Positions 55,404-64,000 are shown, numbered from the stretch's first letter. The stretch: DNA of 64,000 nt from Thermoanaerobacter sp. (GCA_014896455.1 JADBKJ010000008.1:1-64000); one strand, 5' to 3'. Notes: generated by a model not told the origin, from the letters alone. Made by a program: numbers and translations.

Positions 55404-57329
55404 ATGAATCTTACACAGAAAATACTATCTTCTCACCTTGTCGAAGGAGAAATGAGAAAAGGTCAAGAAATAGCCATTAAAATTGACCAAACTTTGACTC
55501 AAGACTCCACTGGTACCATGGCGTACCTACAATTAGAAGCTCTCGGCATTGACAGAGTAAAAACTGAGCTTTCAGTTGCTTATATTGACCACAATACATT
55601 GCAGCAAGGTCCTGAAAACGCAGATGACCACAGATACATCCAGACTGTTGCAGCAAAATATGGCATATATTTTTCAAGGCCGGGAAATGGCATTTGCCAT
55701 CAAGTGCATCTTGAAAGATTCGGAAGGCCAGGGAAAACTCTTTTAGGTTCTGATAGCCATACGCCAACAGCAGGTGGGTTAGGAATGTTAGCTATAGGTG
55801 CAGGAGGCTTAGATGTTGCTTTGGCTATGGCGGGAGAGCCTTACAGGATTATTATGCCTTCCATTGTCAATGTAAGGCTTACTGGGAGACTTAGACCTTG
55901 GGTATCGGCAAAGGATGTGATATTGGAGCTTTTAAGAAGACTTACTGTAAAAGGTGGAGTTGGAAAGATTTTTGAATATTCAGGGGATGGGGTAAAAACT
56001 CTATCAGTACCCGAAAGAGCTACAATTGCCAACATGGGGGCGGAATTAGGAGCTACTACTTCAATTTTTCCCTCAGATGAAAGGACTTATGAATTTTTAA
56101 AAGCCCAAGGAAGAGAAGATGCATTTGTGCCTTTGGCTGCCGATGAAGATGCAGAATATGATGAGGTCATTGAAATAAACCTTGATGAACTGGAGCCTTT
56201 AGTAGCACTTCCTCATAGCCCTGATAATGTTGTAAAAATTAAAGACGCAGGAAGGCCAAAAGTTGACCAAGTTGCTATAGGGTCATGCACAAATTCCTCT
56301 TATGCTGATTTAATGAAAGTTGCTTCCATATTGAAAGGCAAGGTTATTCCAGAACATGTAAGCCTTGTAATTGCTCCTGGTTCAAGACAAGTTCTTAACA
56401 CGCTTGCAAAAAATGGTGCACTTTCAGACCTAATATCGGCAGGTGCAAGAATACTCGAAAGTGCTTGTGGACCTTGTATTGGCATGGGTCAAGCTCCCGC
56501 AACAGGTGCAATTTCGATTAGGACCTTTAATAGAAACTTTTACGGCAGAAGTGGTACAAAGTCGGCATCAGTTTATCTCGTAAGCCCTGAAGTTGCCGCT
56601 GCTGCAGCTTTGACAGGGTATTTAATAGATCCGAGAGAGTTAGGGGAAGCGCCTTATGTGCCTTATGTGGAGAAATTTGAAATTAATGATAATATGATTA
56701 TAAAACCGCCAAAGGATAGGGAAAAGGTGGAGATACTAAAAGGACCTAATATAAAGCCATTTCCTCTCAATACACCTCTTTCTGATATAGAAAAGAAGGT
56801 GCTAATTAAAGTAGGAGACGATATAACTACAGACCATATAATGCCTTCAAATGCTAAATTGTTACCCTTAAGGTCTAATATTCCTGAGCTTTCGAAACAC
56901 TGTTTCGAAATAATAGATGAAAACTTTTCTAAAAGAGCGATTGAATGGGGCGGTGGCATAATTGTCGGTGGGGTAAATTACGGACAAGGCTCTAGCCGAG
57001 AACATGCGGCATTGGCTCCACTTTACTTAGGAGTAAAGGCTGTGATAGCAAAGTCATTTGCGAGAATACACAAAGCAAACCTTATAAATAGTGGAATTCT
57101 TCCTCTTACTTTTGTAGATGAAAAAGATTATGAAGACATTGAGGTTGGGGATGTTTTAAAGATAGAAAATGCGGTAGAACAAGTAAAAAGAGGTGGCACG
57201 ATAACAGTGAAAAACCAAACAAAAGGTACAACCTTTGAAGTAGGTCTTGAGGTTTCAGATAGAAACAGAGAAGTACTCATAGCAGGTGGCATGATAAATT
57301 ATGTAAAAAGTAAAAAGAAAACAAATTAA
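55404..57329 (+). CDS. acnA: Aconitate hydratase
   Basis: 641 residues, the short single-chain aconitase of anaerobes. The 4Fe-4S cluster Cys residues lie in GSCTNSSYADL and ESACGPCIGMGQAP; LLGSDSHTPTAGGLGML and the swivel domain motif GGVNYGQGSSREHAALAP complete the active site. It interconverts citrate and isocitrate (or homocitrate analogues). ATG 55404 follows AGGAG by eight bases. It forms an operon with the synthase upstream, probably for 2-oxoglutarate/glutamate synthesis. Confidence 0.93.
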   Translation: MNLTQKILSSHLVEGEMRKGQEIAIKIDQTLTQDSTGTMAYLQLEALGIDRVKTELSVAYIDHNTLQQGPENADDHRYIQTVAAKYGIYFSRPGNGICHQVHLERFGRPGKTLLGSDSHTPTAGGLGMLAIGAGGLDVALAMAGEPYRIIMPSIVNVRLTGRLRPWVSAKDVILELLRRLTVKGGVGKIFEYSGDGVKTLSVPERATIANMGAELGATTSIFPSDERTYEFLKAQGREDAFVPLAADEDAEYDEVIEINLDELEPLVALPHSPDNVVKIKDAGRPKVDQVAIGSCTNSSYADLMKVASILKGKVIPEHVSLVIAPGSRQVLNTLAKNGALSDLISAGARILESACGPCIGMGQAPATGAISIRTFNRNFYGRSGTKSASVYLVSPEVAAAAALTGYLIDPRELGEAPYVPYVEKFEINDNMIIKPPKDREKVEILKGPNIKPFPLNTPLSDIEKKVLIKVGDDITTDHIMPSNAKLLPLRSNIPELSKHCFEIIDENFSKRAIEWGGGIIVGGVNYGQGSSREHAALAPLYLGVKAVIAKSFARIHKANLINSGILPLTFVDEKDYEDIEVGDVLKIENAVEQVKRGGTITVKNQTKGTTFEVGLEVSDRNREVLIAGGMINYVKSKKKTN

Positions 57330-57354
57330 GGCACTTACTTTGTAGTAAGTGCCT
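57329..57354. terminator. Bidirectional terminator
   Basis: AGGCACTTACT pairs with AGTAAGTGCCT. On the minus strand it is followed by TAATTTGTTTTCTTTTT and would end the RNA at 57355-57745; on the plus strand it ends the aconitase operon. Confidence 0.8.
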
Positions 57355-57745
57355 CAGACTGTAAACAAACTTTCGTAAAGGAGATATTTTGCAATCGGTG
57401 CGACTTGTGACAAAGCGGTAACAAACACTAGCGAGAGCTGAGGGTGGAGGCAGGGTCGAGAAGCCATGGAGAGGGCGGAGGCAGGCACCTTAAGGCAAGG
57501 AGGCCGCCTGACGGGGCTGCCCTGCGGAACCGAAAGTCGGTTTGGATTTTGTCGCTTTGGAACATCGGAGCGACGATGCAAAATATCTCCTTTGAATGTT
57601 TTTTAACTTTGTCAACAAACTGAACCTTCCACGGATGGGAAGGTAAATCTTCTTTATTTCCCGTCCCGGTCTTGGGATCCTGGCGGGGCATATAAGCCCT
57701 ATTAAGTTTTTATGAAGTGTGTGGTTCTATGAAGATGCCACCACT
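57355..57745 (-). ncRNA. GC-rich structured non-coding RNA candidate
   Basis: A GC-rich block in AT-rich surroundings. On the minus strand a promoter (TTGACA at 57777-57772, TATTTT at 57755-57750) precedes it and a terminator follows, giving a transcript of about 390 bases. Elements: hairpin GGGCTTATATGCCC, the segment GCCCCGCCAGGATCCC with GACGGG, hairpin CCTTCCCATCCGTGGAAGG, and a perfect 17-base closing stem (AAAGGAGATATTTTGCA at 57595-57579 with its complement at 57394-57378) enclosing about 184 bases. Open frames here have odd, GC-rich composition and are unlikely to be coding. It might be a raiA-type or other large clostridial RNA; I cannot verify the family. Confidence 0.65.
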
Positions 57746-57788
57746 TTTAAAATAGCACAATTGGGTTTTGTGTCAATAAAGACAATTA

Positions 57789-58553
57789 TTATTCTAGCTT
57801 CCTTGCAAAAATGAGATAACCTGTGTGACCTACCATTAGGTCTTCTGGCCTTAACCTCTGAGGAATTAATTTATATTTTCTAAGCATAATTTCACTGACT
57901 TCTGAAATATAAAACCTATTTTTTTCAAGTGCAGCTAAACTTTCAGATACTTGATTTGTAGTGGGAACTAACATTCCTAAGTGTCCTGCAGGTTTTAGTG
58001 CTTTTCTTACTTCTTCTAAAACTTCCCACGGTTTTCTAACATCTAAGAAAAATGCGTCCAAATCTCTTTCTTTGATTCCATCATTTATAGATTTATTGTA
58101 CATTACGACATTGTCAAATTCCAAAAATTCGCTGAGATTTTTTTGTGCAAGCTTATAAAATTCCTCTCTTTGTTCATATGTATATACTCTTCCATAAGGT
58201 CCCACAGCGCGAGAGAGGTATACAGTGAAAGCTCCAGAACCTGTTCCTGCTTCACCTACTCTTTTGCCTGGAAAAATGTCAAGGCGCATTGCGATGTAAG
58301 CTCCCTCTTTTGGATAGACAATTTGTGTTTGGCGCTTTAAAAAGTGCATTATGTAGTCAAAAGTATCACAATTAAGTACGTAATACTTGACTCCGTGTAC
58401 TTCAAAACTATTGCCGGGTTTTATTTGGGACAAAAAATCTGTATCAATTTGACCTTTTGGCAGTCCTATTTTAGAGGTAGAGGATAGGTCAACTACTTTT
58501 TTAAAATTATCTGGCCCTATTATTACTCGTTTTGTAGTGATTTTTGAATCCAC
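57789..58553 (-). CDS. trmI: tRNA (adenine-N1)-methyltransferase, TrmI-like
   Basis: 254 residues. An N-terminal small domain is followed by a Rossmann methyltransferase with the SAM loop GKRVGEAGTGSGAFTVYLSR near residue 100 and DAFFLDVRKPWEVLEEV near residue 170. These match the TrmI/Gcd14 family that makes m1A58 in the T-loop, useful for tRNA stability at high temperature. The start is a GTG behind AGGGGGAA. Confidence 0.85.
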   Translation of the reverse strand: MDSKITTKRVIIGPDNFKKVVDLSSTSKIGLPKGQIDTDFLSQIKPGNSFEVHGVKYYVLNCDTFDYIMHFLKRQTQIVYPKEGAYIAMRLDIFPGKRVGEAGTGSGAFTVYLSRAVGPYGRVYTYEQREEFYKLAQKNLSEFLEFDNVVMYNKSINDGIKERDLDAFFLDVRKPWEVLEEVRKALKPAGHLGMLVPTTNQVSESLAALEKNRFYISEVSEIMLRKYKLIPQRLRPEDLMVGHTGYLIFARKLE

Positions 58554-58626
58554 ATTTTATTCCCCCTTTCTTTTAAAAGGGTTTTTTATGCCTATATTAT
58601 AACACATTATATTATAAAGTTAGAGA

Positions 58627-59010
58627 TTAAAGGATATTTTCAAGAGTTGGTTTTTCGTTTTGGGGTATATGTCTTATTAACATTTTAATAGCTTTAAGCT
58701 GTGCCATGCTTAAATCTTTGTTTTTTGTTTCTACATAACTTTTTAATTTTTCCATGTTTATTTCTATTTCGTCAATTTCTCTATGTTCTATAAGTATTGC
58801 CCATTTCTTGTCTATATTTTTCCATTCTTTTTCTGCTTTATCTATGTTTTTCTTTGCTTCAGTCCAGCTTTCCTTTTCTATATTTTGTTGAACTATTGTC
58901 AGTATTTTATCTAAATTTTTAGAGGTCTTATCAAGATAGTTAAAAGATACAATATCTAAGAGAAGGACGAAAGCGACAATGGATATCATCAAAGGAACTA
59001 CATATCGCAC
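58627..59010 (-). CDS. DUF4363 family protein
   Basis: 127 residues: one N-terminal membrane helix (LMISIVAFVLLLDIVSFNYL), then a charged helical domain (KNIDKAEKEWKNIDKKWAIL). This matches DUF4363, whose genes regularly follow a DUF421 gene. It lies two bases after the DUF421 stop. Function unknown; may act with the membrane partner. Confidence 0.8.
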   Translation of the reverse strand: MRYVVPLMISIVAFVLLLDIVSFNYLDKTSKNLDKILTIVQQNIEKESWTEAKKNIDKAEKEWKNIDKKWAILIEHREIDEIEINMEKLKSYVETKNKDLSMAQLKAIKMLIRHIPQNEKPTLENIL

Positions 59011-59012
59011 AT

Positions 59013-59687
59013 TTAACCTTCCTTTCTGTAAACAGTCAAAAGTTTATTGGTATCTAAAGAGGCAAAAAGCACTTCTTTGACATTTTGTATTTTCCACATT
59101 TTAAGTTGTGCGTTTAGCCATTCCATGTCAATACCCGCTTTTTGCATATTTTGGTGCATAATTCTTCCATCAATTATTATTGGAAGAGGCAAGCCTTCGT
59201 ATTGAGGTGTCAAATTTAAATCTTGTGGTGTAACTGGTCTTTTATTGGATTTTGGTATTACGCTTAAACTGCCATTTGTTTCGAGTATCGCGTATTCTAC
59301 ATCAGCTATGTTAGGATATCCCTTGACTCTTAACTCTTCCAAAAGGTCATTTATGTTGTACCTTTCTTTTTGGAGCTGAGATGTAAGGATTTTTCCGTTT
59401 TCAACTAAAATTGTAGGAATACCACAGATTATAGCCCTGGCTCGCAAACTTTTTATTGACAAATAAGATAAAAAAAGTTGAGAAACTAATAAGGTTAAAA
59501 TAGGTATAATACCTGATACAAGAGGCATCCCTTTGTTTTGCATAGGAATTGCTACTAAATCTGCTATCATGATTGCTACAACTAACTCGTAGGGTTGAAG
59601 CTGACCTATTTGCTGCTTTCCGGAGATTCGCATGAATATTACGACGAGGACATATAAAATTATTGTGCGAAAAAACAGTATCAGCAT
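59013..59687 (-). CDS. DUF421 family membrane protein (YetF-like)
   Basis: 224 residues. Three N-terminal helices (LFFRTIILYVLVVIFMRISG and following) and a soluble C-terminal domain with LQPYELVVAIMIADLVAIPM and GKILTSQLQKERYNINDLLE. This is the YcaP/YetF (DUF421) family, widespread in Firmicutes and often spore- or envelope-related. It is the first gene of a pair with DUF4363. Ribosome site AAAGGGTG. Confidence 0.88.
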   Translation of the reverse strand: MLILFFRTIILYVLVVIFMRISGKQQIGQLQPYELVVAIMIADLVAIPMQNKGMPLVSGIIPILTLLVSQLFLSYLSIKSLRARAIICGIPTILVENGKILTSQLQKERYNINDLLEELRVKGYPNIADVEYAILETNGSLSVIPKSNKRPVTPQDLNLTPQYEGLPLPIIIDGRIMHQNMQKAGIDMEWLNAQLKMWKIQNVKEVLFASLDTNKLLTVYRKEG

Positions 59688-59910
59688 GTTTTCACCCTTT
59701 CTAAGTCTTCCATATATAGTATTGTTGGAGGATTTTGAAAATATTCATTTATATTTATTCCAATCTTTAGCAATAAAGTTTGTTAAAAAACTTTTTGTAA
59801 TGTAAAATTTTCAGTGGTAACGTTTTATAACAATTTATGATATAGTATGTAAATTTACAAACTGTTATAATATAGATGAGGGATAAATAAAAAAATAGGG
59901 GTTGAAGAAT

Positions 59911-60732
59911 ATGTATAAACTTTTTGTCACAGATGCTGATGGGAGCTTATTAAATAGTAATTCTGAAATCTCTGATAAAAATAAAGAAGCAATAAAAGAG
60001 GTGATTTCAAGGGGAGTCATTTTTACTATTGCTACTGGACGTATGTTTTCTTCTATTTTGCCTTATGCCTTTGAACTTAATGTTAATGCTCCGGTGATTT
60101 GTTATAACGGTGCTTTAATAAAAGATATTTACACTAAAAAGGTGTATTATTACAATCCTATACAGACAGAAGATGCAATATTTGCAATAACATTGCTAAA
60201 AGAAAGTGGATACCATATTAACCTCTATATTGATGATGAGTTATACGTGGAAGAAATAACTGATAGAGTAGAGTGGTACCTTTCTTTTAACAATGTTACT
60301 GTAAATGCTGTGGGGAATTTCGAGGAATTTCTTAAAAAAACGGGAAGCGTAACGGCTAAAATCTATGCGTTGAATGATATGAAAAATCCTATTTCTATTG
60401 ATGCAGAAATTTACGACGAAATTTCAAAAAGATTGACCATTTCTACTTCTGGAGGAGGACATTTAGAGATTAATGCAAAAGGAGTAAGCAAGGGAAATGC
60501 TTTAAAAACTCTTGCCAATATGTACAGTATAAAAAGAGAGAAGGTAGTGGCGATTGGAGACAATCTAAATGACCTGTCAATGATAGAATATGCAGGATTG
60601 GGAGTAGCTATGGGGAACGCTCCTGACATTGTAAAAATAAAAGCGGATTATACAACTTTATCAAATGATGAAGATGGAGTTGCTCATGTAATAGATAAAT
60701 TTTTCTTAAATAAAAAGACAGTAGCTGTATAG
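59911..60732 (+). CDS. Cof-type HAD-superfamily phosphatase
   Basis: 273 residues. HAD motifs: VTDADGSLLNSN (motif I, here D-A-D instead of the usual D-L-D), TIATGRMFSSILPY (motif II), KGNALKTLANMY (Lys) and AIGDNLNDLSMIEYAG (motif IV). The C2 cap places it in the Cof group of sugar-phosphate phosphatases. ATG 59911 follows AGGGG; a TTG at 59902 is the upstream alternative. A terminator follows. Confidence 0.92.
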   Translation: MYKLFVTDADGSLLNSNSEISDKNKEAIKEVISRGVIFTIATGRMFSSILPYAFELNVNAPVICYNGALIKDIYTKKVYYYNPIQTEDAIFAITLLKESGYHINLYIDDELYVEEITDRVEWYLSFNNVTVNAVGNFEEFLKKTGSVTAKIYALNDMKNPISIDAEIYDEISKRLTISTSGGGHLEINAKGVSKGNALKTLANMYSIKREKVVAIGDNLNDLSMIEYAGLGVAMGNAPDIVKIKADYTTLSNDEDGVAHVIDKFFLNKKTVAV

Positions 60733-60757
60733 TAACAAGTTTAAACGAAAAGGAATA

Positions 60758-60797
60758 AAATATATTACCGCGCAAGGGCGGTAATATATTTTTTTAT
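60758..60797 (+). terminator. Rho-independent terminator
   Basis: TATATTACCGC pairs with GCGGTAATATA, followed by a long T-run. Confidence 0.9.
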
Positions 60798-60811
60798 TTT
60801 AGGTGATGACC

Positions 60812-60964
60812 ATGGAAGGTATGGTTATAAAATTTATCAGTTTGGTTATTATATTTTTTGGGATTTTATATATGTTATTCTCTTTTTTGCCTCTGTTTTG
60901 CGAAAACAAACAAAAAAGAGAGTTAGAAGATGAGTCAGTCAAAAAGATTCATGAAAATGAATGA
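60812..60964 (+). CDS. Small single-helix membrane protein
   Basis: 50 residues: MEGMVIKF, then one hydrophobic helix (ISLVIIFFGILYMLFSFLPL), then a charged tail (ENKQKRELEDESVKK). AGGTGAT lies just before the ATG. Unknown function; located between a terminator and the CcpA-like gene's promoter. Confidence 0.45.
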   Translation: MEGMVIKFISLVIIFFGILYMLFSFLPLFCENKQKRELEDESVKKIHENE

Positions 60965-60983
60965 AAAAAATTGAAAAAATCTA

Positions 60984-61037
60984 TTGACAAAATTCTTTTT
61001 AAAAAGTAAAATAACATAAAGCGAAAACGATTAATCC
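60984..61037 (+). promoter_or_regulatory. Promoter and possible operator of the LacI/CcpA-like gene
   Basis: TTGACA (60984), 17 bases, TAAAAT (61007). AAAGCGAAAACGATTAATCC lies at the expected transcription start and has the CG-centred look of LacI-family or cre sites, although its symmetry is imperfect. Confidence 0.5.
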
Positions 61038-61052
61038 TGGGAGTGATGTGCA

Positions 61053-62057
61053 ATGAGTGCAACGATAAAAGATGTGGCGAGAGAAGCAAGGGTTTCAATT
61101 GCTACGGTTTCTAGAGTGTTAAATAACAGTGCTGTTGTTACAGACGAGACGAGACAGAGAGTATTAGAGGCTATAAAAAAGACGGGATATAAGCCTAATG
61201 CGTTAGCTCGTAGTTTAAAAATCCAAAAGACTCATACTATAGGGCTTATAGTTCCTGATATTTCTAGTACTTTTTATCCTGAAGTAGTTAGAGGGATAGA
61301 AGATATTGCGGCGATGTATAATTATAACATATTTTTGTGTAATACTGACCAAAAAGAGGAAAAGGAAGTCAAATATATAGAAATATTAGGAGAGAAGCAA
61401 GTAGACGGGATTATCTTTATGGGGGATATTGTAAGGGATAGTGTTATACAAACGTTTAACGAATTTGGTGTACCGGTGGTGCTGGCAGGTACTCAGGACA
61501 AAGATAAGAGATTTCCTAGTGTTATGATTGACAATGAAAAAGCCGCATACGACGCAGTAAAATATTTGATTTCTTTAGAGCATAAGAGAATAGGTATGAT
61601 TTCAGGGCCTATGCATGACCCTATAGGAGGGCTTCAAAGAATTGAAGGTTACAAAAAAGCTCTCGAAGAACACGGCATAAAATATGACCCTGAATTAGTA
61701 GTAGAAGGAGAGTTTAAAACTCGCAAAGCGTATTTAGCTATGCTAAAGCTTTTGGAATACAAAGTAGATGCAGTGTTTGCAGCATCAGATGATATGGCTG
61801 CTGCTGCCATAAACGCCATATTTGACTCAAACCTTAAAGTGCCCGAGGATATTCATATAGTGGGTTTTGACAATACTTACATTTCTACTATTTTTAGACC
61901 GACAATTACTACAATACAACAGCCTGCTTATGATATAGGGGCTGTGAGCATGAGGCTTTTAACTAAGCTTTTAGCAAAAGAACCTATTGAAGAAATGCAT
62001 GTTATTTTGCCTCATCAGTTGATTGTAAGAGAATCTACTGGCTTTGGAGAAGAATAA
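61053..62057 (+). CDS. ccpA: LacI family regulator, CcpA-like
   Basis: 334 residues. The N-terminal helix-turn-helix IKDVAREARVSIATVSRVLN and hinge PNALARSLKIQKTHTIGLIV are typical, and the core (DGIIFMGDIV, FAASDDMAAAAINAIFD, TTIQQPAYDIGAVSMRLL) fits CcpA. CcpA with HPr-Ser-P represses alternative carbon genes when sugar is plentiful. I cannot exclude a sugar-specific paralogue. It is monocistronic, with a terminator. Confidence 0.85.
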   Translation: MSATIKDVAREARVSIATVSRVLNNSAVVTDETRQRVLEAIKKTGYKPNALARSLKIQKTHTIGLIVPDISSTFYPEVVRGIEDIAAMYNYNIFLCNTDQKEEKEVKYIEILGEKQVDGIIFMGDIVRDSVIQTFNEFGVPVVLAGTQDKDKRFPSVMIDNEKAAYDAVKYLISLEHKRIGMISGPMHDPIGGLQRIEGYKKALEEHGIKYDPELVVEGEFKTRKAYLAMLKLLEYKVDAVFAASDDMAAAAINAIFDSNLKVPEDIHIVGFDNTYISTIFRPTITTIQQPAYDIGAVSMRLLTKLLAKEPIEEMHVILPHQLIVRESTGFGEE

Positions 62058-62082
62058 AATAGCCGCTTAGGCTATTTTTTTT
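62058..62082 (+). terminator. Rho-independent terminator
   Basis: AAATAGCC and GGCTATTT around GCTTA, then TTTTTT. Confidence 0.9.
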
Positions 62083-62122
62083 GTAAATTATTATGATATA
62101 CTGGTATCAGGAGGAGGTTTAG

Positions 62123-62800
62123 ATGGAAAAATTGTTGATTATAGACGATGAAGAGATGTTTGTAAAAGGTCTAAAACTTTCTTTAGAAGAAGAAGGGTTT
62201 GAAGTTGATACTGCCTACGATGGAGAAGAAGGGCTTGATAAGGTTCGTTTAGGAAATTATGACCTTGTAATTTTAGATATTATGCTTCCTAAGTTAGACG
62301 GTTTTTCAGTGTGTAGAGAGATAAGGACTTTTTCAAATATTCCCATAATTATGCTTACTGCAAGAGGAGATGATATTGATAAGATTGTAGGAATAGAAAT
62401 AGGAGCTGATGATTATTTAGCGAAGCCCTTTAATACTAGAGAGCTTATTGCGCGAATAAGAGCACTTTTAAGAAGAGCTACAAATCCTTATACTAAGAGG
62501 AAAGACGAAATAAGAAGGGGAGAACTTTATATAAATATTCCAGAAAGAGCAGTTTACAAGAGAGGCAAGAGAATTGAGCTTACAAATAAAGAATTTGAAA
62601 TTTTAGTGTTATTAGCTTCTAATCCAGGAAAAGTCTATACGAAAGATAAATTGTTAGACTTGATATGGGGATTTGATTTTTACGGTGACACTAATACTGT
62701 TACAGTGCATGTGAGAAAACTTAGAGAGAAAATTGAAGATGACCCTGCAAATCCTCAATATATTTTCACCAAATGGGGTGCAGGATACTATATGAAGTAA
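62123..62800 (+). CDS. Two-component response regulator, OmpR/PhoB family
   Basis: 225 residues. The receiver domain has acidic pocket D8/D9, phosphorylation site D52 in LVILDIMLPK, and Lys in YLAKPF. A winged-helix output domain follows (ELTNKEFEILVLLASNPGKV, TVTVHVRKLREKIEDDP). AGGAGGTTT precedes the ATG. The cognate histidine kinase gene starts 11 bases downstream. Confidence 0.94.
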   Translation: MEKLLIIDDEEMFVKGLKLSLEEEGFEVDTAYDGEEGLDKVRLGNYDLVILDIMLPKLDGFSVCREIRTFSNIPIIMLTARGDDIDKIVGIEIGADDYLAKPFNTRELIARIRALLRRATNPYTKRKDEIRRGELYINIPERAVYKRGKRIELTNKEFEILVLLASNPGKVYTKDKLLDLIWGFDFYGDTNTVTVHVRKLREKIEDDPANPQYIFTKWGAGYYMK

Positions 62801-62810
62801 AGGTGATAAG

Positions 62811-64000
62811 ATGAGTTTAAGGTGGAAAATCTTTTCTTTATATTTAATAATTTTAATAATTTCATTGGTCTTAACTGGGTTTTATCTTTACCGTTATATT
62901 GAAAAAAGCTATTTAGACAATGTCAGAGTCAATAATTTAATGCAAGCTAATATGGTATCTAATTTTGTATCAAGATTTGTAGGAACCTCTTCTTCTTATC
63001 TGATTGAGCCCACTATAATGGAGTATGCAAAACAAATAAATTCAAGGATACTTTTTACTAATATAAATGGAAAAGTATTGGTAGATTCTGCTTCCTCAAA
63101 GGAATTTGAAGGGAAAGTAATAAAGGATTACAACGATATAGAAGAGGCTTTAAATGGCAAGGGTTCTACAAGTATCCATGATATAAATGGTGTAGGTTGG
63201 GCGATGTATACTGCAGTTCCCGTTATAGCAAAAAACAATGTAGTAGGGGCAATACTTATATCTTCTTCTATAGATAACATAATAGACCTTTTAAACTCTA
63301 TAAAGTATCGCATGATATATACTTTTACAGGAATTGGATTTTTGGTAAGCCTTTTAAGCCTTTTAGTGGCTTCTTACATTACTAATCCCTTAAAGCGATT
63401 AACAGAAGCAACAAATATTTTATCACAAGGGAAATTGGACTACAAAGTAGAGGTAAAAAGTAATGATGAAATAGGAAAACTGGCGAGAGCTTTTAATAAG
63501 ATGAGTTTCAGTTTAATGAAATTAGATGAAGAGCGGAAAAGATTTGTTTCAGATGCATCTCATGAACTTAAAACTCCTCTTGCGTCAGTAAAGGCTTTGG
63601 TTGAATCATTAATAGATAGCAGAAATAAGGATGTACATTTTTATAAAGAAATATTGAGGGATGTGGACAGTGAAATTGATAGGATGACAAGACTAGTTAA
63701 TGACCTATTAGAGTTGGCAAGAATGGACAAAATTAAATCAGTGAGAGTGAAGAAATGCGAAATTAGTGAAATCATATTGGACGTCATAGAAAGTATCACT
63801 CCGCTTGCAAAGGCAAAAGAAATAAACCTTTCTTTTCAAGGCAAAAGTAATGTCTTCGCAGAAGTGGATGCGGATAGGTTTTACAGAATGGTGTATAATA
63901 TAGTAGAAAATGGAATCAAATATACCTATAATGGTGGCAATGTCATAGTGGGTTTGGAGGAAGATGAAAATAATATTTATTTAATAATTGCTGACAACGG
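62811..64000 (+). CDS. Sensor histidine kinase (partial, runs off window)
   Basis: At least 396 residues are encoded before the window end. Helix 1 (IFSLYLIILIISLVLTGFYL) is followed by an extracellular sensory domain of about 135 residues, then helix 2 (FTGIGFLVSLLSLLVASYI) and a HAMP domain. The dimerisation box is FVSDASHELKTPLASVKAL (His 251), and the start of the ATPase domain has NIVENGIKYTYNGG. It pairs with the response regulator upstream. The signal is unknown; the WalK-like layout is common in Firmicutes. The 3' end is outside the window. Confidence 0.93.
   Translation, partial: MSLRWKIFSLYLIILIISLVLTGFYLYRYIEKSYLDNVRVNNLMQANMVSNFVSRFVGTSSSYLIEPTIMEYAKQINSRILFTNINGKVLVDSASSKEFEGKVIKDYNDIEEALNGKGSTSIHDINGVGWAMYTAVPVIAKNNVVGAILISSSIDNIIDLLNSIKYRMIYTFTGIGFLVSLLSLLVASYITNPLKRLTEATNILSQGKLDYKVEVKSNDEIGKLARAFNKMSFSLMKLDEERKRFVSDASHELKTPLASVKALVESLIDSRNKDVHFYKEILRDVDSEIDRMTRLVNDLLELARMDKIKSVRVKKCEISEIILDVIESITPLAKAKEINLSFQGKSNVFAEVDADRFYRMVYNIVENGIKYTYNGGNVIVGLEEDENNIYLIIADN

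Noticed and set aside
57354-57581. Minus-strand open frame of 75 codons in the same block
   Set aside because: Overlaps the other frame and the long closing stem; no codon bias like the neighbours.
57428-57691. Minus-strand open frame of 87 codons starting MPRQDPKTGTG
   Set aside because: It lies across the GC-rich structured RNA block. Composition is Pro/Ser/Arg-rich, a second frame overlaps it, and no ribosome site fits. I treat it as an artefact of the RNA gene.

Overview
The window looks like a chromosomal stretch of a thermophilic, fermentative, low-GC Firmicute, most probably Thermoanaerobacter or a close relative. This is inferred from AT-rich codon use, Gram-positive ribosome binding sites, a single-chain pyruvate:ferredoxin oxidoreductase, GlcT-controlled glucose PTS, tandem M42 peptidases and the general style of the genes. 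No species marker such as rRNA is present, and no tRNA gene was seen.

Bases 1-2100 are decayed mobile DNA: an internally deleted IS21-type element next to a hypE scrap, an acetyltransferase gene, and an IS110-type remnant. Bases 2076-4646 hold a two-part sigma-like regulator (the region-4 protein is frameshifted) and two exported or membrane proteins of unknown function. This block is bracketed by a 19-base direct repeat and by copies of a hairpin repeat. From 4.7 to 7.8 kb are a CPBP protease, a DUF429 scrap, a lysophospholipase-like hydrolase and an AEC transporter.

Bases 7.9-14.0 kb form the most unusual region. It is an array of repeated modules, each with a forward gene behind a nearly identical upstream block (four copies). 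Two modules also carry a reverse gene encoding a wall-active-looking protein behind a second conserved block (two copies). Sigma-like sequences lie between modules, one intact split pair and two remnants. Two of the forward genes share an identical 5' half and then diverge, which suggests cassette-like recombination.

Bases 14-26.8 kb are ordinary metabolism and transport: a GntR/ABC cluster with a large palindromic operator, three tandem M42 aminopeptidases, and a GlpP antiterminator with its own leader terminator ahead of a glycerol-3-phosphate-type ABC importer. A truncated group II intron inside the hairpin repeat family and a ferritin-VIT fusion follow. PFOR, an HD-GYP protein and a chemoreceptor occupy 27-33.7 kb.

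A histidine-to-glutamate pathway (hutU, glutamate formimidoyltransferase, hutI, cyclodeaminase) at 33.8-39.6 kb is interrupted by a MNT/HEPN pair and an AraC-type fragment. At 39.8-48.1 kb is a complete nucleoside uptake and salvage operon: BMP lipoprotein, ABC transporter, GntR regulator, cdd, deoB and pdp. A second chemoreceptor, an uncharacterised gene and the ptsG-crr-glcT glucose PTS follow; the uncharacterised gene and ptsG both have antiterminator-type leaders. Then come a (homo)citrate synthase with aconitase, a GC-rich structured RNA candidate on the minus strand (57.36-57.74 kb), a tRNA m1A methyltransferase, a DUF421/DUF4363 pair, a HAD phosphatase, a CcpA-like repressor, and a two-component system whose kinase runs off the window end.
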